Source of the DNA: Betaproteobacteria bacterium TMED41 | Lineage (GTDB): Bacteria > Pseudomonadota > Gammaproteobacteria > Burkholderiales > Burkholderiaceae_A | Length of the DNA stretch: 15,477 nucleotides | NCBI GenBank assembly: GCA_002167365.1 | Contig: NHCU01000050.1 | Location: 1-15,477, forward strand | Direction: 5' to 3' | Shown: one piece after another, positions 7,102-13,670 of the stretch | How the letters are laid out: the number at the start of each line of letters is the position of its first letter | Position numbering within the stretch: position 1 is the first letter of the stretch | Position numbers and translations under genes: made by a program | Notes under the pieces: model-generated | Told to the model about the DNA's origin: nothing | Database searches by the model: none | Seen by the model: only the letters and a program-made list of their open reading frames with translations

Positions 7102-7136
7102 GAGTTATTGCTCAAAAAGCAATCTAACTCATTTTT
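7102..7136 (+). terminator. Terminator-like hairpin before the small membrane gene
   Basis: GAGTTA-TTGCT (7102-7112) pairs with AGCAA-TC-TAACTC (7118-7130), with a two-base TC bulge and a CAAAA loop, followed by ATTTTT. It sits 230 bases after acnB and 20 bases before the next Shine-Dalgarno. It could end the acnB transcript or act as a leader attenuator for the small gene. Confidence 0.55.
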
Positions 7137-7156
7137 GTCATTATAAATTGACTTTT

Positions 7157-7162
7157 AAGGAG
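7157..7162 (+). promoter_or_regulatory. Ribosome binding site for the small membrane protein
   Basis: A perfect AAGGAG is followed by eight bases and ATG 7171. The GTG at 7162 overlaps this site and is therefore not the likely start. Confidence 0.65.
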
Positions 7163-7170
7163 TGAAAAAA

Positions 7171-7359
7171 ATGATCAACTATTGTGTGCTTTTTTCTAAC
7201 AGAACATCATCTTATATTTCTCACAACATCCAAGATCTATTTTGTATTCCCTTTTCTAAGTTTTTTCAAAATGTTTTAATTTTTGTATGTTTAGAAATTA
7301 TAATAGTTTCGATTTTTCTACTAGGTGGATTTATTAATTTAGTTCTTTTAAAGTATTAG
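7171..7359 (+). CDS. Small predicted membrane protein (62 aa), unknown
   Basis: A 62-residue frame starts at ATG 7171 after an ideal AAGGAG. The N-terminal half is polar with three cysteines overall (residues 5, 25 and 40). The C-terminal half, from about residue 34 (NVLIFVCLEIIIVSIFLLGG) to the end, is strongly hydrophobic and would make one or two membrane segments, ending LLKY. No family is recognised. It is isolated: acnB ends 300 bases upstream, and the gene downstream is on the other strand. AT-rich DNA readily yields hydrophobic frames, so the Shine-Dalgarno is the main support. Confidence 0.5.
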   Translation: MINYCVLFSNRTSSYISHNIQDLFCIPFSKFFQNVLIFVCLEIIIVSIFLLGGFINLVLLKY

Positions 7360-7428
7360 TTAACTAATTCTTTTAGATGCCAATTTTCAGCATCCTAAAT
7401 TCACATTAAAAAGATTCTTTCTATTTTG

Positions 7429-7449
7429 ACTTAAGTAGAATACTTAAGT
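7429..7449 (+). promoter_or_regulatory. Perfect 9-3-9 inverted repeat, possible operator
   Basis: ACTTAAGTA (7429-7437) and TACTTAAGT (7441-7449) are exact reverse complements around GAA. Each arm contains the 8-bp palindrome ACTTAAGT. The left arm overlaps a TTGACT hexamer (7426-7431), and TATATT (7453-7458) follows at a spacing too long for a standard promoter. It could be an operator or a hairpin. Confidence 0.5.
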
Positions 7450-7541
7450 TGTTATATTGTCAAGCTAATAGGCCATAAAAAGGGTTGAGTGTTCTAGGAG
7501 TTTATGTTTATCGATGATTCCAGTCATTTGTGGGGGAATAA

Positions 7542-7661
7542 ATGAGGGATTTAGATGTTGTTAGTATGATTGCTTATCTTTTTTTCGGATGCTTTTATTG
7601 ATTTGATAACGATACATGGTCGAAACGAGAATTAATTACTAATTTCTCAATACATTTATGA
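7542..7661 (+). pseudogene. Possible micro-ORF or remnant interrupted by TGA
   Basis: After GGGGG (7532-7536) and five bases, ATG 7542 opens MRDLDVVSMIAYLFFGCFY and stops at TGA 7599-7601. The same frame continues as FDNDTWSKRELITNF to TGA 7659-7661. A single TGG-to-TGA change would explain a 39-residue membrane-anchored remnant; a 19-residue hydrophobic micropeptide is the alternative. A 13-codon frame with AGGAG only three bases before its ATG at 7504 overlaps this start as ATGA. Evidence is thin. Confidence 0.2.
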
Positions 7662-7794
7662 AATAAGTAAAATTCAAATATTGATATCAAAACAAAGTCT
7701 GGCCTAACTTTTAATTCTTTGACTTCAAAAGATCAACTAATATCACTCCACTTTAAAGGAATCGGAAAGGTTAAATCGATGGAGTAATTAAAAC

Positions 7795-9162
7795 TTACAA
7801 CCAAATATCTGATGAACAGTCTCCTCCAGGATATCTTGTCTCGTGGGCGCGAGCAGGTCCATTTGGTTCTTTGGAAAAATCTATAATGAAATCATCACGA
7901 ATTTTCATACCACCCATCTCAACATCACAGTCAACTATCAACATTAAACCACCATTATCTTTCATTTTTGGGTAAAACTGATTGTCCCAAGTTGAAAATA
8001 ACGATGTTGTTACATACAAGCGTTTTCCGTCCAGCGAGAGTTGAATCATTTGTGGGGCACCATCGATATTTTTTCCATTAACGATATTAGCTTTACCCAG
8101 CAATCCTCCTATCCAAACTTGGCCAGTTAGTTTTGGATTTGATGGGTCGGAAATATCATATTGGCGTAAATCACCATGAAACCAGTTTGAAAAGTATAAA
8201 TACTTGTCATCCATCGATATCAAAATATCAGTGATGAGTCCAGGCATGGGCACAGGTAAAATACCATTGTCAATTGATTCAACGTCAATTACTTTTTCTA
8301 TTATTAAGTCTCCATCTTTATTTTTAAACCAATGGAAAATATTCGAGCTAAGAGTAGCACCAACAAATCCATGTGTTGAATCAGGATCGTGGAGGAATCT
8401 GGCTTCAAGCGGGATCATTCCATCCTTCCCCAAGTCGATTGATTTTTCGATAGATTTGTTTTTGAAATCCCAAAAATGTATGTGACGACCATAATTGCCT
8501 TTTGATACATCCTCCAAATCAAAGCCAGGCATAAAAGTATTAGGTGCAGCCCATTCCGTTGAAACCATCATATTATGTCTGGGTTGATACCAAAAATCAT
8601 AACTAAAGTTCATGCCAGCAGTATTTTTTTCCCATCTGCCCACTATTTCAAAATCTTTACTTAGTTGCAGATAACCACCCGGTGCATTGCCATTTGCATC
8701 ACCAAGCATTGAAACTATTATGTCTGATCCAAGACAATGCACTGTATGGGGGCTAGAGAGATTGGTTTCAGCTTTAATTTTCTCTCCACTTATGGTTTTG
8801 AATAATGATGGAGATAGAGGATCAGTCGCAGTATCAACAATATAGAAATTAGATGTTCTGACTCCAGGAATTATTAGATACTTACGCTCCATACTGCCGT
8901 CGTTATTACAGGATGAGCAAGCATTCCAACCCATGTGGTGAAGTTCGTCACCAGAAACTCCTAATTCAGTGCGATGAATAACTTTGCTATAGTCAGGACT
9001 CGTCTCATCAACATTTATGGTAGCTAAATAATCAGGTTTATCTATACCAGTACCGGTATAAATACAAACTGTATAAACAATTTTTTCACGCTGTGCTTTT
9101 ATTGCCTCGGTTGGAGATGCATACCCTGGGCCAAAACAACAATTTTCAATAACTTTAGCCAT
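7795..9162 (-). CDS. Selenium-binding protein / methanethiol oxidase
   Basis: A 455-residue SBP56-family protein. Characterised members (bacterial MtoX, human SELENBP1) oxidise methanethiol to formaldehyde, hydrogen sulfide and hydrogen peroxide, and the bacterial enzyme is copper-dependent. Landmarks are GPGYASPTEA (11-20), EIVY-like REKIVY, DELHHMGWN (72-80) leading into the C-S-S-C motif Cys82/Cys85, HTVHC (139-143), FWYQPRHNMM (His196), STEWAAPN, PGLITDILISMDDKYLYFSNW, HGDLRQYDISDP, GAPQMIQLSLDGKRLY, and the C-terminal YPGGDCSSDIW. It has no signal peptide, unlike periplasmic bacterial MtoX, and reads very much like the animal proteins. It lacks the SCO1- and MauG-like partners of known mtoX operons. 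TCCTT on the plus strand at 9171-9175 gives a good AAGGA eight bases before the ATG. It is divergent from the GMC gene. Confidence 0.94.
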   Translation of the reverse strand: MAKVIENCCFGPGYASPTEAIKAQREKIVYTVCIYTGTGIDKPDYLATINVDETSPDYSKVIHRTELGVSGDELHHMGWNACSSCNNDGSMERKYLIIPGVRTSNFYIVDTATDPLSPSLFKTISGEKIKAETNLSSPHTVHCLGSDIIVSMLGDANGNAPGGYLQLSKDFEIVGRWEKNTAGMNFSYDFWYQPRHNMMVSTEWAAPNTFMPGFDLEDVSKGNYGRHIHFWDFKNKSIEKSIDLGKDGMIPLEARFLHDPDSTHGFVGATLSSNIFHWFKNKDGDLIIEKVIDVESIDNGILPVPMPGLITDILISMDDKYLYFSNWFHGDLRQYDISDPSNPKLTGQVWIGGLLGKANIVNGKNIDGAPQMIQLSLDGKRLYVTTSLFSTWDNQFYPKMKDNGGLMLIVDCDVEMGGMKIRDDFIIDFSKEPNGPARAHETRYPGGDCSSDIWL

Positions 9163-9170
9163 TTATTTGT

Positions 9171-9175
9171 TCCTT
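9171..9175 (-). promoter_or_regulatory. Ribosome binding site of the selenium-binding-protein gene
   Basis: Read on the minus strand this is AAGGA, eight bases before the ATG at 9162. It supports that start and so the absence of a signal peptide. Confidence 0.7.
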
Positions 9176-9277
9176 TAGTTTCATAGCAAGAGTGATTAAT
9201 ATCTTAAAACATGACTATCTTTTTGGATATCTACTAAAGCCAGTCATCACTTAAATAGTCGATGAGGCTTGTAATTA

Positions 9278-9314
9278 GCTTTATAATACTTTTAAATTAA
9301 AAGTGCTTTATTAT
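9278..9314. promoter_or_regulatory. 17-bp palindrome flanked by direct 10-mers in a divergent promoter region
   Basis: ACTTTTAA (9288-9295), one base, and TTAAAAGT (9297-9304) make a perfect inverted repeat. It is flanked by the near-identical 10-mers GCTTTATAAT (9278-9287) and GCTTTATTAT (9305-9314), giving a 27-base period. It lies between the selenium-binding-protein and GMC genes, where one regulator could control both directions. The A/T-only core makes chance more plausible than it looks. Confidence 0.45.
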
Positions 9315-9344
9315 TTGAATAACAAATGATTGAGTATCTATTAT
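9315..9344 (+). promoter_or_regulatory. Possible sigma-70 promoter of the GMC gene
   Basis: TTGAAT (9315-9320), 18 bases, then TATTAT (9339-9344), which matches TATAAT at five of six. It would give a leader of about 75 bases. The palindrome at 9288-9304 lies just upstream of the -35 box. Confidence 0.3.
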
Positions 9345-9425
9345 TTATATTAATGCATAATGACTTTCATTATCCACACTTAATCCAATGTTTAATAAGG
9401 TACAACTAATTTCAAATCAAATATT

Positions 9426-11045
9426 ATGGGTAACATTTACGATTACGTGATTGTTGGTGCTGGAACAGCAGGTTGTGTTTTGGCAAACAGACTTTCTACT
9501 AATTCAAACAATAAAGTTCTTCTTCTTGAGGCTGGTGGAAAAGATGATTATTTTTGGATTGATATACCGGTTGGTTATCTTTTTACTGTAGGGAACCCTA
9601 AAACAGATTGGTGTTATAAAATAGAAGCTGATCCAGGCTTAAATGGACGTTCAATTGGTTATGCTAGAGGTAAAGTTTTAGGCGGATGCTCTTCAATTAA
9701 TGCCATGATTTACATGAGGGGGCAAAAAAGTGATTTTGATTATTGGAGGTCACTTGGGAATCGCGACTGGGGTTGGGACGATGTTTTACCTTATTACAAA
9801 AAATCTGAAGACTATCAACATGGTGCTGATGAATTTCATGGGGTTGGTGGGGAGCTTAGAGTTGAAGAACGCAGAGTAAACTGGGAAATTTTAGACGCTT
9901 GGAGAGATGCTGCCGAGGAATGTGGAATAAAAAAAATTAAAGAATTTAATCGTGGTGATAATTCAGGAAATTCCTATTTCCAAATGAATCAACAAAACGG
10001 TTCTCGTTGGAGTGCGACAAAAGCTTACTTAAGGCCAGTCATTTCTCGAAAAAACTTGACAGTTTTAACTCGTGCACACGTAGAGAAAATTAAAATTGAT
10101 GTAAGTAACGGCATCAAAACAGCTAAAGGAGTAGTTGCATCAATAAAGGACAATCCCTCAAAACTATTTACTGCAAATAAAGAGGTAATACTCTGTGCTG
10201 GATCAATTGGATCACCGCAAATTTTACAATTGTCTGGAATCGCTGCGAAGCCATTGCTAGATAAAGTCGGTGTTCCTCTAATTCACGAATTAAAAGGAGT
10301 GGGAGAAAATTTACATGACCACTTACAGATAAGAAGTGTATATGAGGTTGAAAATACCATCACTCTAAATCATCGCATTAATTCGTTGCTTGGAAAATTA
10401 AGTATGGGTCTTGAATATTTTTTTTTAAAAACTGGACCATTAACAATGCCACCATCTCAGTTGGGCGCATTTGCAAAGAGTGATCCATCACAATCAACAG
10501 CAAATATGGAGTGGCATGTGCAACCTTTATCACTTGATAAGTTTGGTGACCCCTTGCATTCTTTTAATGCAATAACACCAGCAGTATGTAATTTACGACC
10601 AACAAGCAGAGGACACGTCAGAATCAAAAGTTCCAATTCAAAGAAATACCCTTTGATCACACTTAACTATTTGTCAACCTTGGAGGATGAGATCATAGCT
10701 GTGTCTGGCCTTAAATTTACTAGGAAGATAATGTCTGCTGGTGCTTTAAAAAAATTCAATCCCAAAGAAATTTTACCTGGAAAAAATATTCACTCAGATA
10801 ATGACTTGCTAAATGCAGCAAGGAATCTTGGGACCACTATTTTTCATCCTGTTGGCACTTGTAAAATGGGTTCAGATTCACTTTCAGTGGTTAACGACAG
10901 ATTAAAAGTCCACGGCATTGAGAACTTGCGAGTGGTTGATGCATCAATAATGCCCAGAATAACATCAGGTAACACTAACGCCCCCACTGTAATGATCGCC
11001 GAGAAAGGATCTGAATTTATAATAAACGAGAGAAATCATAATTAA
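9426..11045 (+). CDS. GMC-family FAD-dependent oxidoreductase
   Basis: A 539-residue flavoprotein of the glucose-methanol-choline family, group of choline and alcohol dehydrogenases (BetA/AlkJ-like). It oxidises an alcohol to an aldehyde or ketone using bound FAD; the substrate cannot be told from sequence. The dinucleotide-binding motif GAGTAG is at 11-16, the GMC signature at GGCSSINAMIYMRG, the second signature at GSIGSPQILQLSG, and the active-site block FHPVGTCKMG carries His474. The usual partner Asn/His region is GNTNAP (Asn516, Asn518). There is no signal peptide. No clear Shine-Dalgarno precedes ATG 9426, but the Rossmann strand begins at once, so the start is credible. Choline-to-betaine is one option; DddA-type 3-hydroxypropionate oxidation in DMSP catabolism is another. 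No betB, betI or ddd gene is adjacent. Confidence 0.93.
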   Translation: MGNIYDYVIVGAGTAGCVLANRLSTNSNNKVLLLEAGGKDDYFWIDIPVGYLFTVGNPKTDWCYKIEADPGLNGRSIGYARGKVLGGCSSINAMIYMRGQKSDFDYWRSLGNRDWGWDDVLPYYKKSEDYQHGADEFHGVGGELRVEERRVNWEILDAWRDAAEECGIKKIKEFNRGDNSGNSYFQMNQQNGSRWSATKAYLRPVISRKNLTVLTRAHVEKIKIDVSNGIKTAKGVVASIKDNPSKLFTANKEVILCAGSIGSPQILQLSGIAAKPLLDKVGVPLIHELKGVGENLHDHLQIRSVYEVENTITLNHRINSLLGKLSMGLEYFFLKTGPLTMPPSQLGAFAKSDPSQSTANMEWHVQPLSLDKFGDPLHSFNAITPAVCNLRPTSRGHVRIKSSNSKKYPLITLNYLSTLEDEIIAVSGLKFTRKIMSAGALKKFNPKEILPGKNIHSDNDLLNAARNLGTTIFHPVGTCKMGSDSLSVVNDRLKVHGIENLRVVDASIMPRITSGNTNAPTVMIAEKGSEFIINERNHN

Positions 11046-11157
11046 TACAGAAATTTATTTTCCATAAAAATAATTTTAATAATATTAATTCCATAATGTT
11101 GTTTATTTGTTTCAAAAAGGTTTTGAATTAGTATTAAAGATAGAGTTTATTAGTTAA

Positions 11158-11163
11158 AAGGAG
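11158..11163 (+). promoter_or_regulatory. Ribosome binding site supporting a TTG start
   Basis: AAGGAG is followed by eight bases and TTG 11172. The YtoQ signature begins within eight residues, and no in-frame ATG lies close, so the rare TTG start is well supported. Confidence 0.8.
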
Positions 11164-11171
11164 AAGAGTAA

Positions 11172-11642
11172 TTGAAATTGACTGTTTACTTGTCTGGTGA
11201 AATACACACCGATTGGCGTGAAGCCATAATGAAAGGATGCGAATCACGTGGCTTGAAGATCGACTTTTTGGCACCTGTAACTAACCATGAATTATCGGAT
11301 AATTGTGGGATCGAAATTTTAGGTAATGAGAAAGAAAAATTTTGGCATGATAATAAAGGCGCTAATATAAATGCTATCAGAACCAAAACCGCACTGCAGC
11401 GAGCAGATATTGTTGTTGTTCGCTTTGGAGAAAAATATAAGCAGTGGAATGCAGCCTTTGACGCTGGTTATGCTACTGCACTTGGTAAATCAATTATAAT
11501 TATGCATAAACAAGAACATCAACATGCTCTGAAGGAAGTTGATGCGTCAGCGCTGGCTGTTACTGAAACACCAGAGCAAGTTGTCGATATTCTCACATAC
11601 ACAAGTTTTGGAATTATAAATAAAGACTTAATTAATGAATAA
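11172..11642 (+). CDS. ytoQ: YtoQ-family protein (deoxyribosyltransferase-like fold)
   Basis: A 156-residue protein with the YtoQ signature VYLSGEIHTDWRE at residues 4-16 and a C-terminal half ADIVVVRFGEKYKQWNAAFD followed by AGYATALGK. The family is placed near nucleoside 2-deoxyribosyltransferases, where an acidic residue in the equivalent region helps cleave the glycosidic bond. No biochemical role of YtoQ itself is known to me. The length fits the family. The start is TTG. It lies 126 bases after the GMC gene on the same strand and could be read from it or separately; no terminator was seen between them. Confidence 0.9.
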   Translation: MKLTVYLSGEIHTDWREAIMKGCESRGLKIDFLAPVTNHELSDNCGIEILGNEKEKFWHDNKGANINAIRTKTALQRADIVVVRFGEKYKQWNAAFDAGYATALGKSIIIMHKQEHQHALKEVDASALAVTETPEQVVDILTYTSFGIINKDLINE

Positions 11643-11723
11643 AGAAAAGGCATTATGAATTTTCAGAAAAATTTAGTTAATAAAGTCTTCACTATTCCTG
11701 CAAAAATTTATGAACTTAGCTTG

Positions 11724-12047
11724 CTAATTATCATCCAGAGCATCGTTCAAAAAAATGTTCAATTGAATGTTTGACTTGGAGCAAGAATCTATAAGTTTTT
11801 TTCCATCGTTGACTGAAATTATATTTGCTATCTTATCTATAATGCATGAACCAGTTGTTCTGGCTTCATTACCAAGCTCATGGTTTCCATATTTCATGTA
11901 GCATGACTTAGACAGCAAGCCTAATGCAGGTCTATATTTAAGTTCAGAGACCAACCCTACAGTACACTCTTGAAAGTTTATACGAGTCGGCATGTTGCTA
12001 ACGCACCCTGATAGAAGAGAAAAAATGATAAAAACTAAATATGGCAC
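11724..12047 (-). CDS. Small putative lipoprotein, unknown function
   Basis: A 107-residue frame opening with a hydrophobic stretch and the lipobox LLSGC, Cys15 being the lipidation site. It would be anchored to the inner or outer membrane. The mature part has five further cysteines, which could form disulfides. No family is recognised. The start is GTG at 12047, with no Shine-Dalgarno and no positive charge before the hydrophobic core. Lysines appear just upstream, beyond a run of nine As on the coding strand, and the true start or frame there is uncertain. It is divergent from the rhodanese gene. Confidence 0.55.
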   Translation of the reverse strand: MPYLVFIIFSLLSGCVSNMPTRINFQECTVGLVSELKYRPALGLLSKSCYMKYGNHELGNEARTTGSCIIDKIANIISVNDGKKLIDSCSKSNIQLNIFLNDALDDN

Positions 12048-12134
12048 TGTTTTTTTTTGTTTCTAGTAGACAAATTGTGAAAAAAAAATTGTATTATAAA
12101 ATCTATTGGAAGCTATATTTTTGAAACTTACATC

Positions 12135-12536
12135 ATGTCCCCTTTAATTGTACCCGTGTCAAAGCTAGTTGAGGAAGCAAAAAAAAATATAGATTTAATT
12201 TACCCATTCCTAGCAAGGAAAAGGATTACAGATGAGAATACCTTCTTTGTTGATATTAGAGATATCAGAGAGCTATGGCGAGAAGGAAAGCTAGAGAATG
12301 CTTTTCATGCTCCTCGTGGCATGATTGAGTTTTGGGTCGATCCATCATCCCCATATTATAAAAGATTCTTTAAACCTGAAAATAACTTTATTTTATACTG
12401 TGCAACTGGCTGGCGTTCAGCTTTGGCAACCAATACAATGAAAAAAATGGGTTATAAAAATGTTTTGAGTTTAGAGGGAGGGTTTAAGCAATGGAAAAAG
12501 TGTATGCTTCCAACTGTATCGGTTGAACGGGACTAG
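12135..12536 (+). CDS. Single-domain rhodanese-like sulfurtransferase
   Basis: A 133-residue rhodanese fold. The FFVDIRDIRELWREGK segment (37-52) is the typical VDVRE-like strand and helix. AFHAPRGMIEF (56-66) matches the conserved HAPRG-type loop. The active-site loop CATGWRSALA begins at Cys89, which would carry a persulfide. GYKNVLSLEGGFKQWK closes the domain. Single-domain rhodaneses move sulfane sulfur to acceptors such as thiols or cyanide; the acceptor here is unknown. No signal peptide is present. The start ATG 12135 lacks a nearby Shine-Dalgarno. The BciA-like gene follows 55 bases later on the same strand, so cotranscription is possible. Confidence 0.9.
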   Translation: MSPLIVPVSKLVEEAKKNIDLIYPFLARKRITDENTFFVDIRDIRELWREGKLENAFHAPRGMIEFWVDPSSPYYKRFFKPENNFILYCATGWRSALATNTMKKMGYKNVLSLEGGFKQWKKCMLPTVSVERD

Positions 12537-12541
12537 TTGTT

Positions 12542-12554
12542 GTTAGTTACTAAC
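12542..12554 (+). repeat. Short inverted repeat after the rhodanese gene
   Basis: GTTAGT-T-ACTAAC is a perfect 6-1-6 inverted repeat beginning six bases after the stop, followed by TGGTTTTT. As a terminator it would be weak; as a protein site it is unremarkable. Confidence 0.25.
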
Positions 12555-12591
12555 TGGTTTTTAATCAAAATCACAAATTGAAATTAATACT

Positions 12592-13581
12592 GTGAAGAAA
12601 CCAGCAATTAATAAAATCCTTTTGGCTGGAAGCACTGGTTATATTGGAAGCAATGTTCTGAGAGTATTACTGAGTAAAGGTTATCACGTAGTTTGTATCG
12701 GAAGAAATTTTTCTTTTGATCAATCAACCAAAAAACATGATAATTTATCTGTTTTCAAAACAGACATATGCAAAAAGATCAATTATGAATTTTTAAAAAA
12801 GCAATTTTCATCTTTGGATGGAATAATTTCATGCATTGGGACTAGATCAGGCGGACAATGTGACTCATGGAAGGTTGAATATCAAGCAAATAAAAATTTA
12901 CTAGAGTTAGGTGTTGGTTTAGGAATTAAACAATATATTTTGCTATCAGCAATATGCGTACAAAAACCCAAACTTCATTTTCAATTTGCTAAATTAGCCT
13001 TTGAAAATGAATTAATTTCCTCAGGAGTCTCATACAGCATAGTCAGGCCCACAGCTTATTTTAAATCTCTAGCAGGACAAATTGAAAAAGTTAAATCTGG
13101 AAAACCTTTTGTATTATTTGACAATGGTGTCAATACCTCATGTAAACCTATTTCCGAAAGAGATTTGGCGGAATTTATTTGCAGTTGTTTGTTCAATGAC
13201 GCTCGAAAAGGCAAAGTTATGCCAATTGGTGGTCCTGGCCTAGCTTATACACCTATGGGTCAAGGTGAATTGATATTTAAAATTTTAAAACAATCCCCGA
13301 AGTTTCGAAGTGTTCCTAGTTCAATATTTAAAATTTTTGGTTACTGTTTAACGCCTTTGTCTCATTTCTCGAATCGAATAAAAAATTTGCGTGAATTTTT
13401 ACGAATTGGACATTATTATGCAACCGAATCAATGCTGGTTTGGGATGAAAGCCAACAAGCTTACTCATCAGCAAAAACACCAGAATATGGTAATGACAGT
13501 TTAGAAGACTTCTATAAACAAGTAATTAAATTTGGAATAGATGGCCATGAACTCGGCAAACACAAACTTTTTAAAAATTAG
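12592..13581 (+). CDS. BciA/DVR-like NAD(P)H-dependent reductase
   Basis: A 329-residue atypical short-chain dehydrogenase. GSTGYIG (13-19) is the NADPH-binding loop. The conserved blocks match divinyl chlorophyllide 8-vinyl-reductase as I know it: IGTRSGGQCDSW, ILLSAICVQKP (116-126), VRPTAYFKSL (151-160), GKPFVLF, CKPISERDLAEFI (184-196), PIGGPG...YTPMGQGE and the late YYATESMLVWD. BciA reduces the 8-vinyl group of divinyl (bacterio)chlorophyll precursors. No pigment gene lies nearby, and relatives exist outside phototrophs, so the substrate here is open. The start is GTG with no clear Shine-Dalgarno, chosen because the Rossmann strand starts at residue 8. It follows the rhodanese gene by 55 bases and precedes the TetR gene by 89. 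Confidence 0.86.
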   Translation: MKKPAINKILLAGSTGYIGSNVLRVLLSKGYHVVCIGRNFSFDQSTKKHDNLSVFKTDICKKINYEFLKKQFSSLDGIISCIGTRSGGQCDSWKVEYQANKNLLELGVGLGIKQYILLSAICVQKPKLHFQFAKLAFENELISSGVSYSIVRPTAYFKSLAGQIEKVKSGKPFVLFDNGVNTSCKPISERDLAEFICSCLFNDARKGKVMPIGGPGLAYTPMGQGELIFKILKQSPKFRSVPSSIFKIFGYCLTPLSHFSNRIKNLREFLRIGHYYATESMLVWDESQQAYSSAKTPEYGNDSLEDFYKQVIKFGIDGHELGKHKLFKN

Positions 13582-13602
13582 GAAAAGAATTGATTTCATA
13601 AA

Positions 13603-13630
13603 TTGACTTTTTCGTACTATGTGGTACGTT
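13603..13630 (+). promoter_or_regulatory. Putative TetR operator over a promoter
   Basis: CGTAC (13613-13617) and GTACG (13624-13628) form a perfect inverted repeat with a six-base spacer. It sits between a -35-like TTGACT (13603-13608) and a poor -10 candidate TACGTT (13625-13630), 43 bases before the TetR start codon. This arrangement is typical of self-repressing TetR genes. Confidence 0.5.
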
Positions 13631-13670
13631 ATTACTTTATTTCAAGTTTAGCAATTTGTTTATAAAAAAA

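Larger units (their letters stand above)
6870..7170. other. Very AT-rich intergenic stretch after acnB
   Basis: Almost pure A/T with short palindromes such as TTATTTAT-A-ATAAATAA (6881-6897) just after the acnB stop. It holds the hairpin at 7102-7136 and the leader of the small membrane-protein gene, and nothing else that I can support. Confidence 0.5.
7360..7794. other. Intergenic stretch with a perfect palindrome and micro-ORFs
   Basis: Between the small membrane gene and the 3' end of the selenium-binding-protein gene. It holds the inverted repeat at 7429-7449, two ATGA-overlapping micro-frames (7504-7545 and 7542 onwards), the palindrome TTGATATCAA (7681-7690), and ACTCCA (7745-7750) pairing with TGGAGT (7780-7785). 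The last lacks a T-tract on the strand that would serve the minus-strand gene. Confidence 0.5.

Noticed and set aside
7599..7601. Selenocysteine TGA near a 'selenium-binding' protein
   Set aside because: No SECIS-like stem-loop was seen right after the TGA, and the frame itself is doubtful.
8204..8485. 93-residue plus-strand frame opposite the selenium-binding-protein gene
   Set aside because: An antisense shadow of a highly conserved gene with no ribosome binding site.
11655..11774. 39-codon plus-strand frame (MNFQKNLVNKVFTIPAK...) after ytoQ
   Set aside because: It has no good Shine-Dalgarno, partly overlaps the lipoprotein gene on the other strand, and resembles nothing known.
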